DNA of 64,000 bases from Cylicocyclus nassatus (taxonomy: Eukaryota; Nematoda; Chromadorea; Rhabditida; Strongylidae), in contig CATQJL010000001.1 of NCBI GenBank assembly GCA_958299035.1, positions 6,750,284 to 6,814,283 of the forward strand, in the 5' to 3' direction. Shown piece after piece: positions 46,271 to 59,056 of the stretch (position 1 is the stretch's first letter; the number at the start of each line of letters is the position of its first letter). The notes beneath the pieces were generated by a model, which saw only the letters and a list, made by a program, of their open reading frames with translations, had not been told where the DNA came from and ran no database searches. The translations under genes and the position numbers were made by a program.

Positions 46271-48482
46271 TTTAATGACAGGACTGCTAAGCGGAAAGGA
46301 CGATTAGTGCAGACGTTCGGCAACGCAGGTATTACACGAGACGCGACGAATGTATAGCGGCGCTTGTCAAAAGCAGTCGGAAAAACCTATCCATGCATGT
46401 CGACAGTTAATGCAAACCATGAGAGCAAAATTTCTTTATGGCGAAATGCAAAACAGAGGTTTTGCCGTAGAATATAGGAGGCAAAAAAATACGGTCAGAG
46501 AATGATATGAATTGCAGCTTTCAGTAGAAGAATAGTAGCACGTGAAGAATGATAGTCCAGCACTGATAATCTGAAGGAACTCCTAGATAACGAATCTATG
46601 GAAGAGGAGCAGAAATCACACGTATTATCAACTCACAAGCAACTCATGAAATTAAGAACGTGCTAAAAATATCGCTACGTCTGCTTAGTTATTTGCCAAG
46701 TCGATTGCAAAAGATACATAATGATTTCTTTAGGTAATGTCATTTCCTGGGGTTACGGTGGGTACATGGTAGAAGGGACGAAATCATTATTTTGCTCAAA
46801 ATTGTCTCAAGGAAAGCGGAGAAGGTCTTGGATTATATCATGATATCGGTAGCAAGAGAAAGATTATCGTAAAGAATCACCATGCTGAACAATTCCACCT
46901 AGACAAACTGCTTAGCAATTTCCAAAATTTGCTCACCCACTGTGCCCAACGTAAACGCAGAAATGGTGATTTCACATTACAAAATACCCGAGTTCACCTT
47001 GCTGGTCCAAGTAAATTCTTCAGGTGAAGTTTTGCCAAATTTATGACTTTTTTCGAGTTTTTCGAGATTTTCGAGTCACCTACCAGGTAGCACAATAAAC
47101 TAAACTCCTTATCAATAAACTCCGAAGTATTAGCAACAAGCAACATCCTAAATCCTCTTTCAACGTATGCACACTTACAATGGCATCACCTGCCCAAGCG
47201 TTATCATGCAACCGAGACGGGTAGATAAAAAGTCTTGGAATTCGATCGCACATTTGGCGTGCGGTATAGTGCAGCGTGTGCAAGGCGCGACATGGAATTC
47301 AATTTTCGCATTCTCGTTCCTTGATCTTTCTTGACCGTTTCTTGATTATTGTATTTCATTGCTTTTGAAGTGTGGTTATAGTATGGCTATTATTTAATGT
47401 TCTCTCCCTACTCCATATTTGCCTCTCAACTCTGCTCTTTTCCTTTTTTGGTTAAGAACAAACCCTTATTTTCATTGCGGAAACAGCCTTCTGTGACTCA
47501 CTTTTGTCTAGGCGATGGCTTCTTCTTCATGTTTTTTTTGTAAAAATATCAGCTGCTTTTGCAACATAAATTTGGTGAAGCGCCGGAAAACGAAGTTGTT
47601 ATCAACAAACATTTTGGAATTATCGATGTTTGATGAAAAGAAGTTCTTTTACACTTCTCCGTTGTTGAAAATAAATCTCTGACCTTTCCTCGAGATTTCC
47701 GATCTTCGTTTGTTGACTTTGTTTACTTAGCGACCAAAGCTCTCATCAAAATTGTTTCCAAGTCGTGACAGTCATTGTTCTATCACTTCGAACTTTCTGC
47801 AAGAAGAAACATAGTTTGTTCTAACATTTTTGTCTTGGTGCGGTAAGCAAAAGCTGGTCTCTTTATTGACACTCACGTCTTAGTGGTAGTTTTCTAATGT
47901 GCGCCATGTTATGTCACAATTGTTTTTATGTTTATATTTTGACGAACGTTATTTCTGATATTTTCTTCTCTAATGCTTGTCATTTGTACATAACAAATCT
48001 TGAAACAGATCTCTTTTTTACATAAGGCAAATTTGCAAAGTATTTCTTCATGGATGAATCCGAACTGCTTTGTTTTTCACCGCCTCTGCTTCTAATTCTC
48101 TCTACTTTTGCAGCTGCAACGATGATGAATGAAACAAAATGACTTTACCTTGTCTCTTTAACTCTAGTTTTACTCAATCTCAGCGAATCTCCGAATCCTT
48201 TTTACTTTGTCTCCATTTTCTTAAACTTTCAATATATATGTATGGATTGTCATGATTTTGTCCTAAACTTAAAACCATTCACTTACCTTTCCTTCTATTG
48301 TGCGCACGCAAAGTCTTCAACACCGAAAACTTCGAGAACTTTTTTGAATTTTTTTTGTGCATTATTGTGTGATCTCTTATCTTTTGTATTCCGAGGCAGC
48401 CTCTTTCTTTAAACTCAATTGCGTCATAACGATCTCGTGTCTTCTTTACAATCATCTTATATCTGAAGCAGCAATCCTAACA
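46271..48482. other. Intergenic, divergent promoter region
   Basis: This is upstream sequence of the phosphatase (minus) and, further on, of the ANKRD40-like gene (plus). A minus frame at 47179-47253 ends in ATT|GTAAGT but is out of phase with the phosphatase exon. Confidence 0.4.
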
Positions 48483-48937
48483 AGGAAACGATACTTGGTG
48501 GCCCGGCCATTTGGTATGCGATGTGTACCATAATGTGCACCTCGAAACGCTGATTCTAAATCTGTGCTCGAAATCTGCGAAACGATCATATGAAGGCAGT
48601 TATAAATTTTTTTTTCGTTAAAAATTTGCGTACTTTTAGGTAGTTAAAATCCAGTTTGATCTGTTTCACCGTTTGAAGCTATTGAGGAGAATCTTGAAAA
48701 GTGTATGTTGTATTTATATCCATCTTAATCATATTCAGCATTTGAAGAGGAAAGAAATTTTTTTAAATGATTTTCACCCTTCGCAATAAGGCAATTCATT
48801 CTTGAAAAAATAGTTATAAGTCCATCCATGTTCTCGTTTCGCAGATATGGAAAACAGTAATCGAACCAGCATTGAAAAGCGCATCTTTTAATATACAAAC
48901 CATTATGAATGGTCGGGGTCACCAAGTATCTTTCCCT
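48483..48937. mobile_element. MITE, sibling of the Helitron insert
   Basis: It begins AGGAAACGATACTTGGTGGC and ends GGTCACCAAGTATCTTTCCC in inverse. TA lies on both sides. It shares the AACGCTGATTCTRAATCTRTG segment with 40039-40492. It lies between the phosphatase and ANKRD40-like genes. Confidence 0.8.
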
Positions 48938-50009
48938 GTTAAGTACCAATATTTGTTTACCACATTACTTCATTTACTCGTCATATACTTGCTCGCTTGA
49001 TTGAACGCGTAGAGATCATTTTCACATCTTTTCCGCTTTGCTACTGTGTTAACTCTTTTTTATAGTCATTCGCAAACGCTTGTATTCATGTTTACTTTGC
49101 AAACTCGTGAGGCTTACGATTAGTTCCACTTTTGTGGGGATAGAAAGCATTTGATAATTGCAATTATCTTGCTATGCCGTACAGGTTGTAAAAGGAAAGG
49201 AAAAGAAAAAGAAAGAAAAGGAAAAAAAGGAGGAAAAAGAAAAAGAAAGAGAAAAGAAAACAAGAAAAACATGCCCAGGTTCGAAGATAAGAGGACCTTC
49301 AAGACATTTCATAATTATTTTGAGCTCTTGCATCCCCCTAATCCTGAGAGGTGGCATCCGAAAAACCATTACATATGCGGCATTTCATTGTCCCATTTGA
49401 AAAATTTGAAAGGTTGGCGATAATCTAGAACACATCAGAAGCAATCACGTATCGTTTTGTTACTGTCGGTTACAACGAGGACATTCGGCAATGGCTTTAC
49501 GAATCGGTTACCATACCGGAGAAATTCCAGAACGCCTGAAATCCTTTGAACAAATTCCTTTTGTAAATTTCGACTTCTCGATAAGAGCGATCGGTGCTTT
49601 ATTTGGCGTCGCAAATCCAAGTTGAAATTAGCCTTGTAAAGTGCAACAAATCGAAAGACTTCGAAATAGAAGATTATTGACAACCAACAGTGTGTGTGCA
49701 CATTTTTTCGGAACGCACCGTTCAGATCCCGTCTTTTTCTGCGACCAGTACAAATCCATGTAACGGAAAAATTGAAAATTCAATCTCGCTTTTCTATGGC
49801 ATGTTACAAAGTACAGTGGACTGTAGATAATATCGGTTTTGTTCCGTTTACCTTACGTGTACTTAGCTGTATCACAACCATCATTCTCTCTGCGCTCGCC
49901 TTGTTGTAATGTTCTGCTTTAGATTTAGATTTAGACTCAAACGTCGTCGGTAAGAAGCCCTAATATAGTTCTCAAGGATCAAAATTATTTTTTATGCAGA
50001 AAGAAGCGT
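48938..50009. other. Upstream region of the ANKRD40-like gene
   Basis: It contains a purine (GA/AAAG) tract at 49190-49266 but no gene. The final bases TTTTTTATGCAG form the proposed trans-splice acceptor. Confidence 0.45.
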
Positions 50010-50137
50010 ATGCAATCACACAGTGCTCTACAGCTGGATTTTCTGGAGCAGTGTACCAACGGAGATGCGTCGAAAGTGCGTAATATGATCGCCGCAAACA
50101 TGGTGGATGTCTCTTATCAACATCCTATCAATGGCTG
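50010..50137 (+). CDS. ANKRD40: ANKRD40-like protein, exon 1
   Basis: This is the first coding exon of an ankyrin-repeat protein resembling ANKRD40. A TTTTTTATGCAG acceptor ends 10 nt before the ATG, fitting trans-splicing. The 42 codons plus two bases encode a short helix and the first half of an ankyrin repeat (residues about 8-43, ending PINGW with the Trp codon split). The donor is TG|GTCAGT. The next exon, 5.1 kb downstream, opens with the base that completes Trp and continues with TALHWAARRGY, the canonical ankyrin start, so the junction is well supported. The intron between holds a short Helitron and a mariner-like MITE. Another gene starts in the opposite direction at 46259. Confidence 0.8.
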
Positions 50138-50514
50138 GTCAGTTTTCTTTCTTTTCTTTTATTTTGCGATTTGCCTTTGTAATGGGAGTGGAAGCACTTG
50201 AAGGCTACATAGGCAAGGCATGTCTGTGTACATATTGAAGTCGAAGTTTTTCATTTTTGGCTACCTAGAGGGAAGGGAGCACCAACATTTTTAGGTGTCT
50301 GTAGCACAGTTCTGTTTTTACATGCCTTTAGAAGGTGTACAACAGGTAGAAAGCTCAAGTTTTAGGCAAACATTGCCTTTCGGTTGGGGTCATAGGGAAT
50401 GCGGGAATTGTGATAAAATAAAATGTTGAGAAAATGTTTTGCAAGTAAATAATTAAGGAACTGCTTGTTATCAGTATTGCACGTCCTTCATAATGAGGTA
50501 AATTAGTACAAGAA

Positions 50515-50807
50515 TCTTTTATATAAAGCTGAATGTCTGTCTGTATGTATGTCTGTATGTCTGTCTGTACGTATGTGCGGAATAGAAATCTTTATTTCTG
50601 AACCGATTTGGACCAAACTTGGCACCCATATACTTCGGGGCAGGGAGCGTGTCATAGGCTACTTTTCGTTATCGATCGATATCGATTTTATCGATTTTTT
50701 GCAAAATTTGAGCTACGGGGCTGGGAGTTGGCACAGGGGGGTAATCGAGCATGCTGATTACGAATATAATAATGACAGGGCCGGGCGGAGCCGGGTTTGC
50801 CAGCTAG
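50515..50807 (+). mobile_element. Short non-autonomous Helitron (293 bp)
   Basis: TC start after A at 50514, one leader and one 120-bp unit, the GC-rich hairpin GGGCCGGGCGGAGCCGGG, and CTAG at 50804-50807 followed by T. It lies in intron 1 of the ANKRD40-like gene and encodes no protein. It is the cleanest compact example of the family here. Confidence 0.92.
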
Positions 50808-53281
50808 TATCATTATAAGGAGGCTATAAGGCTGGAGAGTTATGGGACGGAATCACCATTCTTTGAGATAGAGGACTTTATTAACCCTCAGACGGGGATC
50901 AGACTTTAAACATCAGCATAACGTCGGCCCTTACGTTGAAGTACTCTCGAGTGATTAATAGTCCACATCTTTCAGAATTATCATTTCCAGGTGTCTGTAA
51001 AATAATTAGCAATTATCATTTGATTTATTGATTTTTTGAATATCTTTTTGCGCAAATTCTGTGTTTTTTTTTCAAGCTCGCACTGCATCTCTCCAGCCTC
51101 CACTATTTTTTCACAGATTGCTGTAATAAGTCCTTTTTTTTGCGAGAATACATCTCTCTGCTATTGGTGTTCCTCTCGTGCTTCTCCCTTCATCCAGTGC
51201 GCCTGTTTTTCCCATCAAAATATCGCTCAGCTTAGTGTACCTGGAAGACCTTGATGTGTATCTGTTTACCCAAGGAACAAGCCAACGACTGCTTTATAGT
51301 AATGCCTTCTAATCTTTTGGGATTGTAAATGTGTGGAATTTCAACCCACAAGGAATTGCTTTACTAATCTCTTTCTATGTGATGAGTGCGGAATCCAAGA
51401 GAGAGCGGGTGATTCTCATTGAGAAAATCAGTAAATTCGCGGCTTCTGTGATTTAGCGAACACCAATATTAATATAGCATTTATTCGGCTGAGGTTTCGG
51501 CCTAGTCATTTTGTGCCCATAAAGTGGGGAGCATTAGGGACAAACCTTTCAATTATCTCATCACATGCAGGGAAAAGCCTCAGAAATTATTGATTTGCCG
51601 TAACAGCTTGTTTGGAAATAATATTGGACAATCCTGTGAACTTTCCACGTGGCATTGTTCTCTCTACTGAACTTTCGTTTTCTTCCATTTCATTATTGAC
51701 ATTTGCCGCAAATAACTACTGGCTTTGATATCTCGTTCCGGGGTTTCGTATCCTGCTCTTAGTTTGAAGGCCTTAGATTAATTTTTTACCCATTTATGTC
51801 GACACCTTTGTTTCTTAAAATAAACTGCACATTCTTGATGTTGCTTTTGCTTTTGCAGCAAGTGCTCCTTTGTCATCCCTTTTTTCTTCACACACCGTCA
51901 TCAGTTTTTACGATAGAACTACCGTAAGGACCATACGTCAAGAGTGTAAACAGTTTTTCATGAAATTCCTACGCTAGTTGGTCTACTCACTTTGATGACT
52001 GCAATTAGTCAAGCAGGTTCTCTTTGCAAGATAGCCGCAAATATTTGCAACATGGGGAAAAAGTAGGGTTCGTAATGTAGACAGTTCGTGACATGGAGCC
52101 AATGCAAATAGATGGGGTGGTTAATAGGTCTGGGCTCGAGGCTTCGGAGAACAGTGCACAAGCAAGATCTTTGCACAAATGTGCAGAGCTCCTGGGGTGC
52201 GGTTGATAGTCGGCCTTCCTATAATTGGTCGGGCTCGGCTATCCGAATAATTATCTCGGCTATTGTGAACTCTCAAAGGCGGTGTCCACGCAGGTCTGGG
52301 TATCTTCTTTCACCATGAAAACTGCTTGAGAGGACTTGCTAAGCGTCGCTGCCCAAGAGACAGTCAGTTGGTTCATTGTAACCATCAATTCTCTATATGA
52401 AAATCAGCCCATACCGTAATTTATACCGTGCTCGATGACGCTGGCTGGCCCTCTCCAAAGGGTAATTACCGTTGGTTTCAGACCTGGAATGGACTCCTTA
52501 GCCATATGAGAAGTCCGGGTACCCGTGCCTGGGCAAGGTCTTTGATTTGATGCCTTTCTTATATATGCTTGACTTCCTTATAGCGCAGTGATTGTTTTCA
52601 TGATTCTTTATCACCTTTCTAATAGTACGGGTTTATCATCGGCGAAATCCTATCTTTAAAATAACCGTTATTCTTCCCGGTTCATCTCATCAAAGAAAAC
52701 AGCTGCTGATTTCACTGCTAATGATTGGAAATGTAGTTGTGATGGCCAGTTGTCACATGGCGCGCCTTCGTACCCGCCTGTGTAAGGTGCCCCAGGGGGC
52801 AGATTTGATGTATCATTGCAGTGTGATTTGTCGTGTGCTAGTGTCTCTTCCATTCATTTCTCAAAGGTATTCTTGTCTCTTCTCCCACTTTAGTCGCATA
52901 AGAGTCTTGCTTTCCTATAGTATCGCGTCATTCATAGCTTTTCCCACAGTTTTTTTCCTCAGAAAATTATTCGTCATCGAGTGAAAACAACAGTGATTGA
53001 GATTAGCTCATATAACTTTGCATTTGGTCTGGATTTTGGAAGGATCATGTTGTTTAGGCCCCACCCAGACTTCGCGCAAAAGCGCCTAAAAGTTCCTCAT
53101 TTTCACATGAGGAGATTGGGCGCTCTTGAGTGCTTTTGGGCGCTTTTAGCGAAGTCTGGCCGAGCCGTTGCCCTTTTGAACGAAGTCTGGCCGTTCAGAT
53201 GCTAACTCAAATTTTCTTGATTTGGAGATCCCTCTCAGTTGCGGATGGTCATCAGGCGTAAAAAAATTATCCTCTCGTATA

Positions 53282-53970
53282 CAAGGTGTCCCAAAAGTAA
53301 GTACACACTTTTCAATCGTTAATATCTCTTTTCTCACTGTGTTTTTGTTCGCCGTTTAAGTACCATTCTGTAGAGGAGGCTTCAACTTAGACTTACAGTA
53401 TCGAGCGAATCACCAATCTCTCTTCATTCCTGTAGGATTACTGTAGGAACTTCGATAAGAATTTGGGGCCATTGGAAGCCATATTTTGCCTCGGAACAAA
53501 ACCAAACAAGCCAAAACTCTTATATCATGGTAATGGAAGCCGCTGATTTCGAATATAAAATTTCCCTTTACTATGATGCTTCTTTCCAAAGTTATCCCAG
53601 GTAAACTCTGATAAGTAAATTCCCAGCATTTATCAGAAATCAAAATCAAAGAATTGTGATTACACCGTCAAAAAAGCTGAAAACACTCGCAAAAAGTTGT
53701 GTAGTGGAATCAGCTGCGCAAAAACCCTAGCACACGATTTTTCAGATTTTTTGAAAAAATTTTGTCAGACGGCATATTTCACAATGGTTCCACATGCTGA
53801 AAGTTCTTACCGTAATCCTACAGTAACGAAGAGCGATCGGCGATTCGATCAATATTGTGAATCTAAGTTAAAGGCTCCTCTACAGAATGATACTTGAGCG
53901 GCAAAAAAGACCCATTGAGAAGAGAGATACTGACGATTGAAAAGTGTGTACTTACTTTTGGGACACCCTC
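53282..53970. mobile_element. Mariner-like MITE in ANKRD40-like intron 1
   Basis: Ends CAAGGTGTCCCAAAAGTAAG and complement of GAGGGTGTCCC, with TA at 53280-53281 and 53971-53972. Arms of roughly 200 bases share the segment AGAGGAGGCTTCAACTTAGA with the copy at 1589-2268, so these are related subfamilies. Confidence 0.85.
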
Positions 53971-54970
53971 TATAAAGCAGCTAATTTGGGTTTTCTGGGG
54001 TAGTCCACAATTCTTTTATATTTTTCGGGAGGTCGATATTCTTTTCCACCCGTGGCTTAGTATAAAAAATGACCAGCGTCCGCTAGTGCTATAGTATGAG
54101 AGGCTAAGAAAAAGTGACTACAGATCTCTTCTTTTTTTTAGCACTGTGATGCTGTCTGCGATATGTTTAAGATCTGATCCTGACTTTTTTGAAAAGTCCT
54201 TGCTCTCTGTCATTTTTATGTGAGAGAAAGAGAAGGAAGTGTGTTTCTAAATTATTTGTCACAATTTTTGACCTTATTTGAACTTCCTCTGTAAGGGCTG
54301 TTTGAATTACTTGTCAGTTCTATAGAATATCTTTAATAATATTTTTGATTGTTGAAAAGTAACCGACAGGGCACCAGTCGGAGCAGTTCGTGCATGGTTT
54401 CCGAGCTCATCTAGAGTACATAACACCTGTTCAAATGTACTCATAGTTGAAACATTGCTAGTACAAGCTCGTGGAGCTAATTCTTTGTCGTTTCATTGGT
54501 CTTCGTTTGCACTGAAGTGCTTGCAAGCTTACGAAGGGCTTTCAAGTATCTAGATTGATGTGATAAATGATAATGTTCTCAAAGGGACTTTGGATGTGAC
54601 AGGGTCATCAAAAGTACGCTTGAACCAGGGAATTGATTTAAAAAACTGACTAACTTCATTTCACGAGTACGAGACGCACCTTTTCAATTTATCAAGCCAG
54701 AAACTCTGTCGCACCACTATATCTTGCGATAAAGTCTCTCTTCCACAAAACTCTTTTAGGTAAGAAGCAGCATATTAGCGGGTCCTGTGGTCGCGGAATA
54801 TTTTGGTGTGTTCAGGCTAGTCATTTTTAGTAAAAAAGAAGGGTACATCTTGTACTTGTGATTTTAAGTTAGTAGATGAGCTGCGAAACTCACACAGACA
54901 AAGAGGTTAGATAGCTTGTCTTTATTAGTTGATATAGTTGCTGCTCCATAATCTCAAATGTAACCTTTGA

Positions 54971-55134
54971 TTCAACAGGCTTGACGGCTGGAAGGCGAGG
55001 CTTTGACCTAATTAAGGCCGCTCGCGCCCGCGACGCAGTCTGCATCTCTTTCGCGCGCATGCTCTCTGATCGCATGCTCTTTTACCTAGCCTTGATAGGT
55101 CAAGCCCCGCCTTTCAGCCACCAAACCAGTTGAA
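54971..55134. mobile_element. Short foldback next to ANKRD40-like exon 2
   Basis: Arms TTCAACAGGCTTGACGGCTG and inverse GCCACCAAACCAGTTGAA pair over about 39 bases. The GC-rich centre holds TAATTAAGGCCGCTCGCGCC. It ends 135 bases before the exon at 55270. Confidence 0.75.
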
Positions 55135-55269
55135 TGAAAGGGTATGTCTCCTTTATGGAAAAGACCCTATCATTCTCCCACCGTCTAGTGCTACGCTCTT
55201 GTTCTTGAAGATTTCCTACGACCGATTGCTGCTAGCGCAATTCTCTATAATGAATTTTGATTGTTATAG

Positions 55270-56966
55270 GACAGCACTTCATTGGGCTGCTCGTCGTGGG
55301 TACGAAGAGATTTGCGTTCTACTTTTGGCTCACGGTTTTAGCAGAGAAGTAAGAGACAAGAAAGGGAGAACACCATTTGACGTAAGCGAATGGACTTGAA
55401 GCATTGACCACTTTCTACATTTCCTTTTTAGTTTCCAGGTTTGTGCTGAGGATAACATAGAACTGAGAGAGATTCTTCGACCAGATTCGATTGAGTGCAA
55501 GGAGTGCCATGAAATAATGCCGTCAGGTATCGAATCTCTCGTTACCAGCATGTCTTACATAGGATTGTAGCTTTTATGCATTTGTATTGTTTTGACAGCT
55601 GTCGAAAAACGACGACACTCCGAGGAAACAGATGGAGACGAGAAATTCGTACCGAACTACATTCGACATCCACCATTTCCGTATGTATCGAAAGCTTCTT
55701 CATTCGACTATGGAACGAAAGCTCCACGTAAGTTTAAAATTGTGTAAAGCTCTTGTATATGTACCTGTACCTTTGACTCTCTTCTATTGTTCTAATATGG
55801 GCAGGTTTGTAGAATACTTTGTGAATTGTGTTTGAGAAACTATTTATAACTATCGAGAGTTATTACTGTGAATTTTTCTGTCTCTAGCAGTGGCAGACCG
55901 AGGGAGGGGGGAGGGGGAGGTGACGCGCGCCTTTTTTGGAAATTGTCCACATGAATTATGAAAATGCGTAAGTGACTTGTTTAAACTTGTAAATAATTAA
56001 AATGATTTCTGAAGCCTTGTAAATTTTTTTTCGGGGCAATGCCGGTATCTCTTTTTGAAACTTCTCCGCTCATGTCTATCCTTTTTTATTGCAGTCAAAT
56101 TGGGAGGTCCAAAGGGTAAAAATGAGCGTGGGTCAATTCATCTCTAGAATGTTGAGAAGGTTTTGCAACTAAAATAAGTCAGCCTTATTGGAAATCTTTG
56201 GCATCGTCGACGCGTGGTCCCTTCATGGCAAATGTAAGAATTTGAATTTTCTGTAATCTAATTGCAAGAACATTTCAAACGTTTTGAAGGCGCTGGGCTA
56301 ATATCACGCTTTTTTTTGTAGAGATATCTCTAGCTACTTCCTAACAAAGGGGCTACACTTGCCGCTGGCACATAATCACTATCCAATTAAAATTAAATTC
56401 TACACCGCTGAATCATCGAGTTTGATGTTCTTTGCGGTACATCGAAATTTAATCAAGATAATTCGGGAATGAACACTTGCAGCTTCTCCCACAATTACCA
56501 ATGGCTACTTCTCATATGGACGACGAGACTCTATAAATAAGACTCGCTTCCTGCTAGTAAGAACGTGGTGAGACCTCAGGTCGTCGGACTTTCAGTTTCG
56601 ATCTTTCTACAAACTCACTTATAGCTTCACCGATGGTAAGCAAGCGTTCAAGCGGGTTACTTTGCCTGGAGGATCTACTGTTGAGCAATTGAAAAAGATG
56701 GTAGAGCGATCTATGCGAAATGGAAAAGTTGAAGCGATATTCACACTACCTGATAGGGTATGCATCATGTCTTTTTGATTTTTCCTCACACGGCTTAAGT
56801 TTGAAACAAAACATTTGCAGTGAAAAGCAAATATTTAGATGCATTTAAGTCGCAAGTAATATATTTTTGTTTCAAGGTGTTAGTCGAAGACGACTCGCAG
56901 ATAGCCCAATTTTCGGACTGTCAACGAGTTGAGGTCGTTTATGCCGACGAAGATCCATCACCAGAG
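55270..56966 (+). CDS. ANKRD40: ANKRD40-like protein, exons 2-7
   Basis: Exons are 55270-55381, 55439-55526, 55599-55727, 56095-56131, 56580-56757 and 56877-56966. With exon 1 they give 762 nt in consistent phase, or 254 residues, and the frame continues past a GTGAGT donor. Residues 44-80 hold the ankyrin repeat (TALHWAARRGYEEICVLLLA then a DKKGRTPFDV hairpin). A Cys-x2-Cys (CKEC) follows near 101-104. FVPNY at 126-130 matches the conserved segment after the ankyrin repeats in ANKRD40. Residues 165-254 look like the C-terminal ubiquitin-like domain (TLPGGSTVEQLKKMVE; QIAQFSDCQRVEVVYADED). ANKRD40 has no enzymatic motif; an adaptor role is inferred. Exon 5 (37 nt, donor GG|GTCAAT) is the least certain. 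The 3' end is unresolved: either a short readthrough to TAG just after 56966, or a further exon beyond the mariner MITE. Confidence 0.78.
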
Positions 56967-57147
56967 GTGAGTGCCTGTACTACATAGTTATGGCGAACAT
57001 GGCCGTTTTGAGTTTCAGTTCCTCTCAGACATATTATCACCTTTTATTTCTGTCTACGATTTTAAGTTGAAGTCTCGCTGTGAACAAGATGGCATAGTTC
57101 CTTCTTTAATAATCAAACTTTTTTTTCGATGGCGGTTGATTATATTA

Positions 57148-58152
57148 GGTCGTTCCGAAAGTTCTTTCCGTTTTTTCAACATATCATAAAAACACGTGGA
57201 ATAAGGGCAGGAAAACGCTTCAGGCACTATCTGACGCAGCTTTTCTTCCTCTTTTCAACTGTCATACTCCTGTGCGGCTTGCTCTTATGATCAGCGAGAT
57301 AATGGCCGAAATTTCGAACCCATGGTTTTTACCATGTCCAGCTTTGGCAATTTTTCACTATCTTCTTTTTTGACTTTTGGAAAAGCATAGCAGTCGGATA
57401 AAGTAAACAAAGTGCAATTTTATGCAATTTTTCGGCATCTATAGCTAGCCTCAAAACATTTTTAGAATTATTTTTCTGATGCTATCAAATTCCACTTTTG
57501 GGGATGCCAAAAGCCACAGAACATAAAACGGCGCACAACTAAGGTGTCGTTCGATGTAGCTTTTTCTCCCCTTTTTAACGAGTACTTTCTCTTTTTGTGG
57601 GGTCTTTAGCGATAAAATTTCTATAAATCTTGATTTTGAACCCGCCTCATGATGTATCCGTGCAATGCAAAATCTTATATTTCGACGCGGTAAACGCTCA
57701 GTTACTTTGTAAAAATAGTGTACAATCATAAACGACTTTTGCAAGTTTCGAAAATCGAAGATTTGTTGATGTTCAAAGCGTTGGTGTGTTTTGTGACCTC
57801 AAAAAAGTGAAGACTTCTGAAAAATTTATCTAAAAAAATGATGAGAAGCCGGCTGAAATTGCCAAAAAATTGCATTGCATTGCACTTTGTTCACTCTATC
57901 TACTGCTATCAAAGCTTCTCCAAAAGTTGAGAAAGAAGATAGTGAAAAATTGCCAAATTTGGACATGGTAAAAACCATAGGTCCGAAATTTCGGCCATTA
58001 TCTCACTGACCACAATAGCAAGCGGTACAGTAGTATGACAGTTGAAAAGAGGAAGAAAAGCTGCGTCGGATAGTGCCTGAAATGTTTCCCTACCTTTATT
58101 CCACGTGTTTTTATGATATGTTGAAAAAACGGAAAGAACTTTCGGAACGACC
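57148..58152. mobile_element. Mariner-derived foldback, GGTCGTTCCGAAAG ends (1005 bp)
   Basis: Termini GGTCGTTCCGAAAGTTCTTT are inverted and flanked by TA (57146-57147, 58153-58154), the classic mariner end. Arms of over 300 bases remain nearly complementary, with a non-coding centre. It follows the last supported ANKRD40-like exon. Confidence 0.88.
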
Positions 58153-58266
58153 TAATATTTGACGGTACTAGTATCTGGGTTTTTACTTCAAAAATTTGCT
58201 TGCGTTAGCTTTTTAAAAGTTGGCTTCAGATCAGATTATGTGACACTCAAGGCACGCTGTTGTGCA

Positions 58267-58398
58267 GCTGCATCTGAGATTCGTTCCGAAACTCTCCTTG
58301 AGTTGCACTTATTTACGGCAAAAGACCTTCCAGGACATCGCTAATACTCAGCCTTGTGGACCTGAACGTTTTGAGCCAAATGTACCTCTTTTAAGGAA
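58267..58398 (+). CDS. Possible further exon of the ANKRD40-like gene (weak)
   Basis: After a GTTGTGCAG acceptor there are 44 open codons ending at a good AAG|GTATGG donor, phase 0, compatible with the exon ending at 56966. The encoded segment (starting LHLRFVPKL) does not resemble the known ANKRD40 C-terminus. A second frame over the same bases encodes a plausible tail ending in TAA but has the wrong phase. RNA evidence is required. Confidence 0.2.
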
Positions 58399-58774
58399 GG
58401 TATGGCATCAGCATATGCACTGCACACGATGTTTGCCCCTGCAACCAACTTACATTTGCTTTTGAGCTTAGTGGATGCATTCAAAAAATGGCTTTTTTAC
58501 ATATCGACTTCATGGCCGTATGATCCTTGCAAAGAGGTTCTGCGAATCTGGTGGGAACCGAAACTAGAAAACGTCCTGAAAAATTTATCCGTGGTAACTT
58601 CTGTAGGTCCTCTGACACTCAAATTATAGCATCAATGTCAGGACCTCAGAAAACGATAGATTTTCAGGATGATCTATCGATTGAGTAGATACCAAGAGCA
58701 TAAAAAAAGTTAAGGTGGATGATTTCACGGCTCTACTGACTGTGTAGACGGTCAAAATCAAATGGTTTATAAAA

Positions 58775-59056
58775 CTAGCTGGCAAACCCGGCCCGGCCCG
58801 GCCCCGTCAATAATATTTTCTTAAACAACATGCTCCCTTATCTCCCTTCCCCCTGTGTTAACTCCCAGCCTCATATGGGAAACTGCAAAAAATTTACAAA
58901 ATCGTCCATTAATGACGAAAAGTAGCCTACGGCACCCACCCCGCCCCGATGTATACGTGACGGCCAAGCTTGGACCATCGGTAAGATGAAAATTTCTGTC
59001 GAAACATAAGTACATACATACATGCAGACAGATAGACATTCAGTTCTTTTTATAGA
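58775..59056 (-). mobile_element. Short non-autonomous Helitron, diverged
   Basis: CTAG at 58775-58778 is preceded by A (T on the minus strand). The hairpin region is expanded (repeated GGCCC), and a single unit leads to a TGAATGTC-type leader. The base outside the TC end is not the expected A, so this end has mutated. Confidence 0.75.

Noticed and set aside
47179..47253. Possible upstream exon of the lipid phosphatase
   Set aside because: It ends phase 0 at GTAAGT, but joining to the acceptor before the phosphatase ATG gives an early stop.
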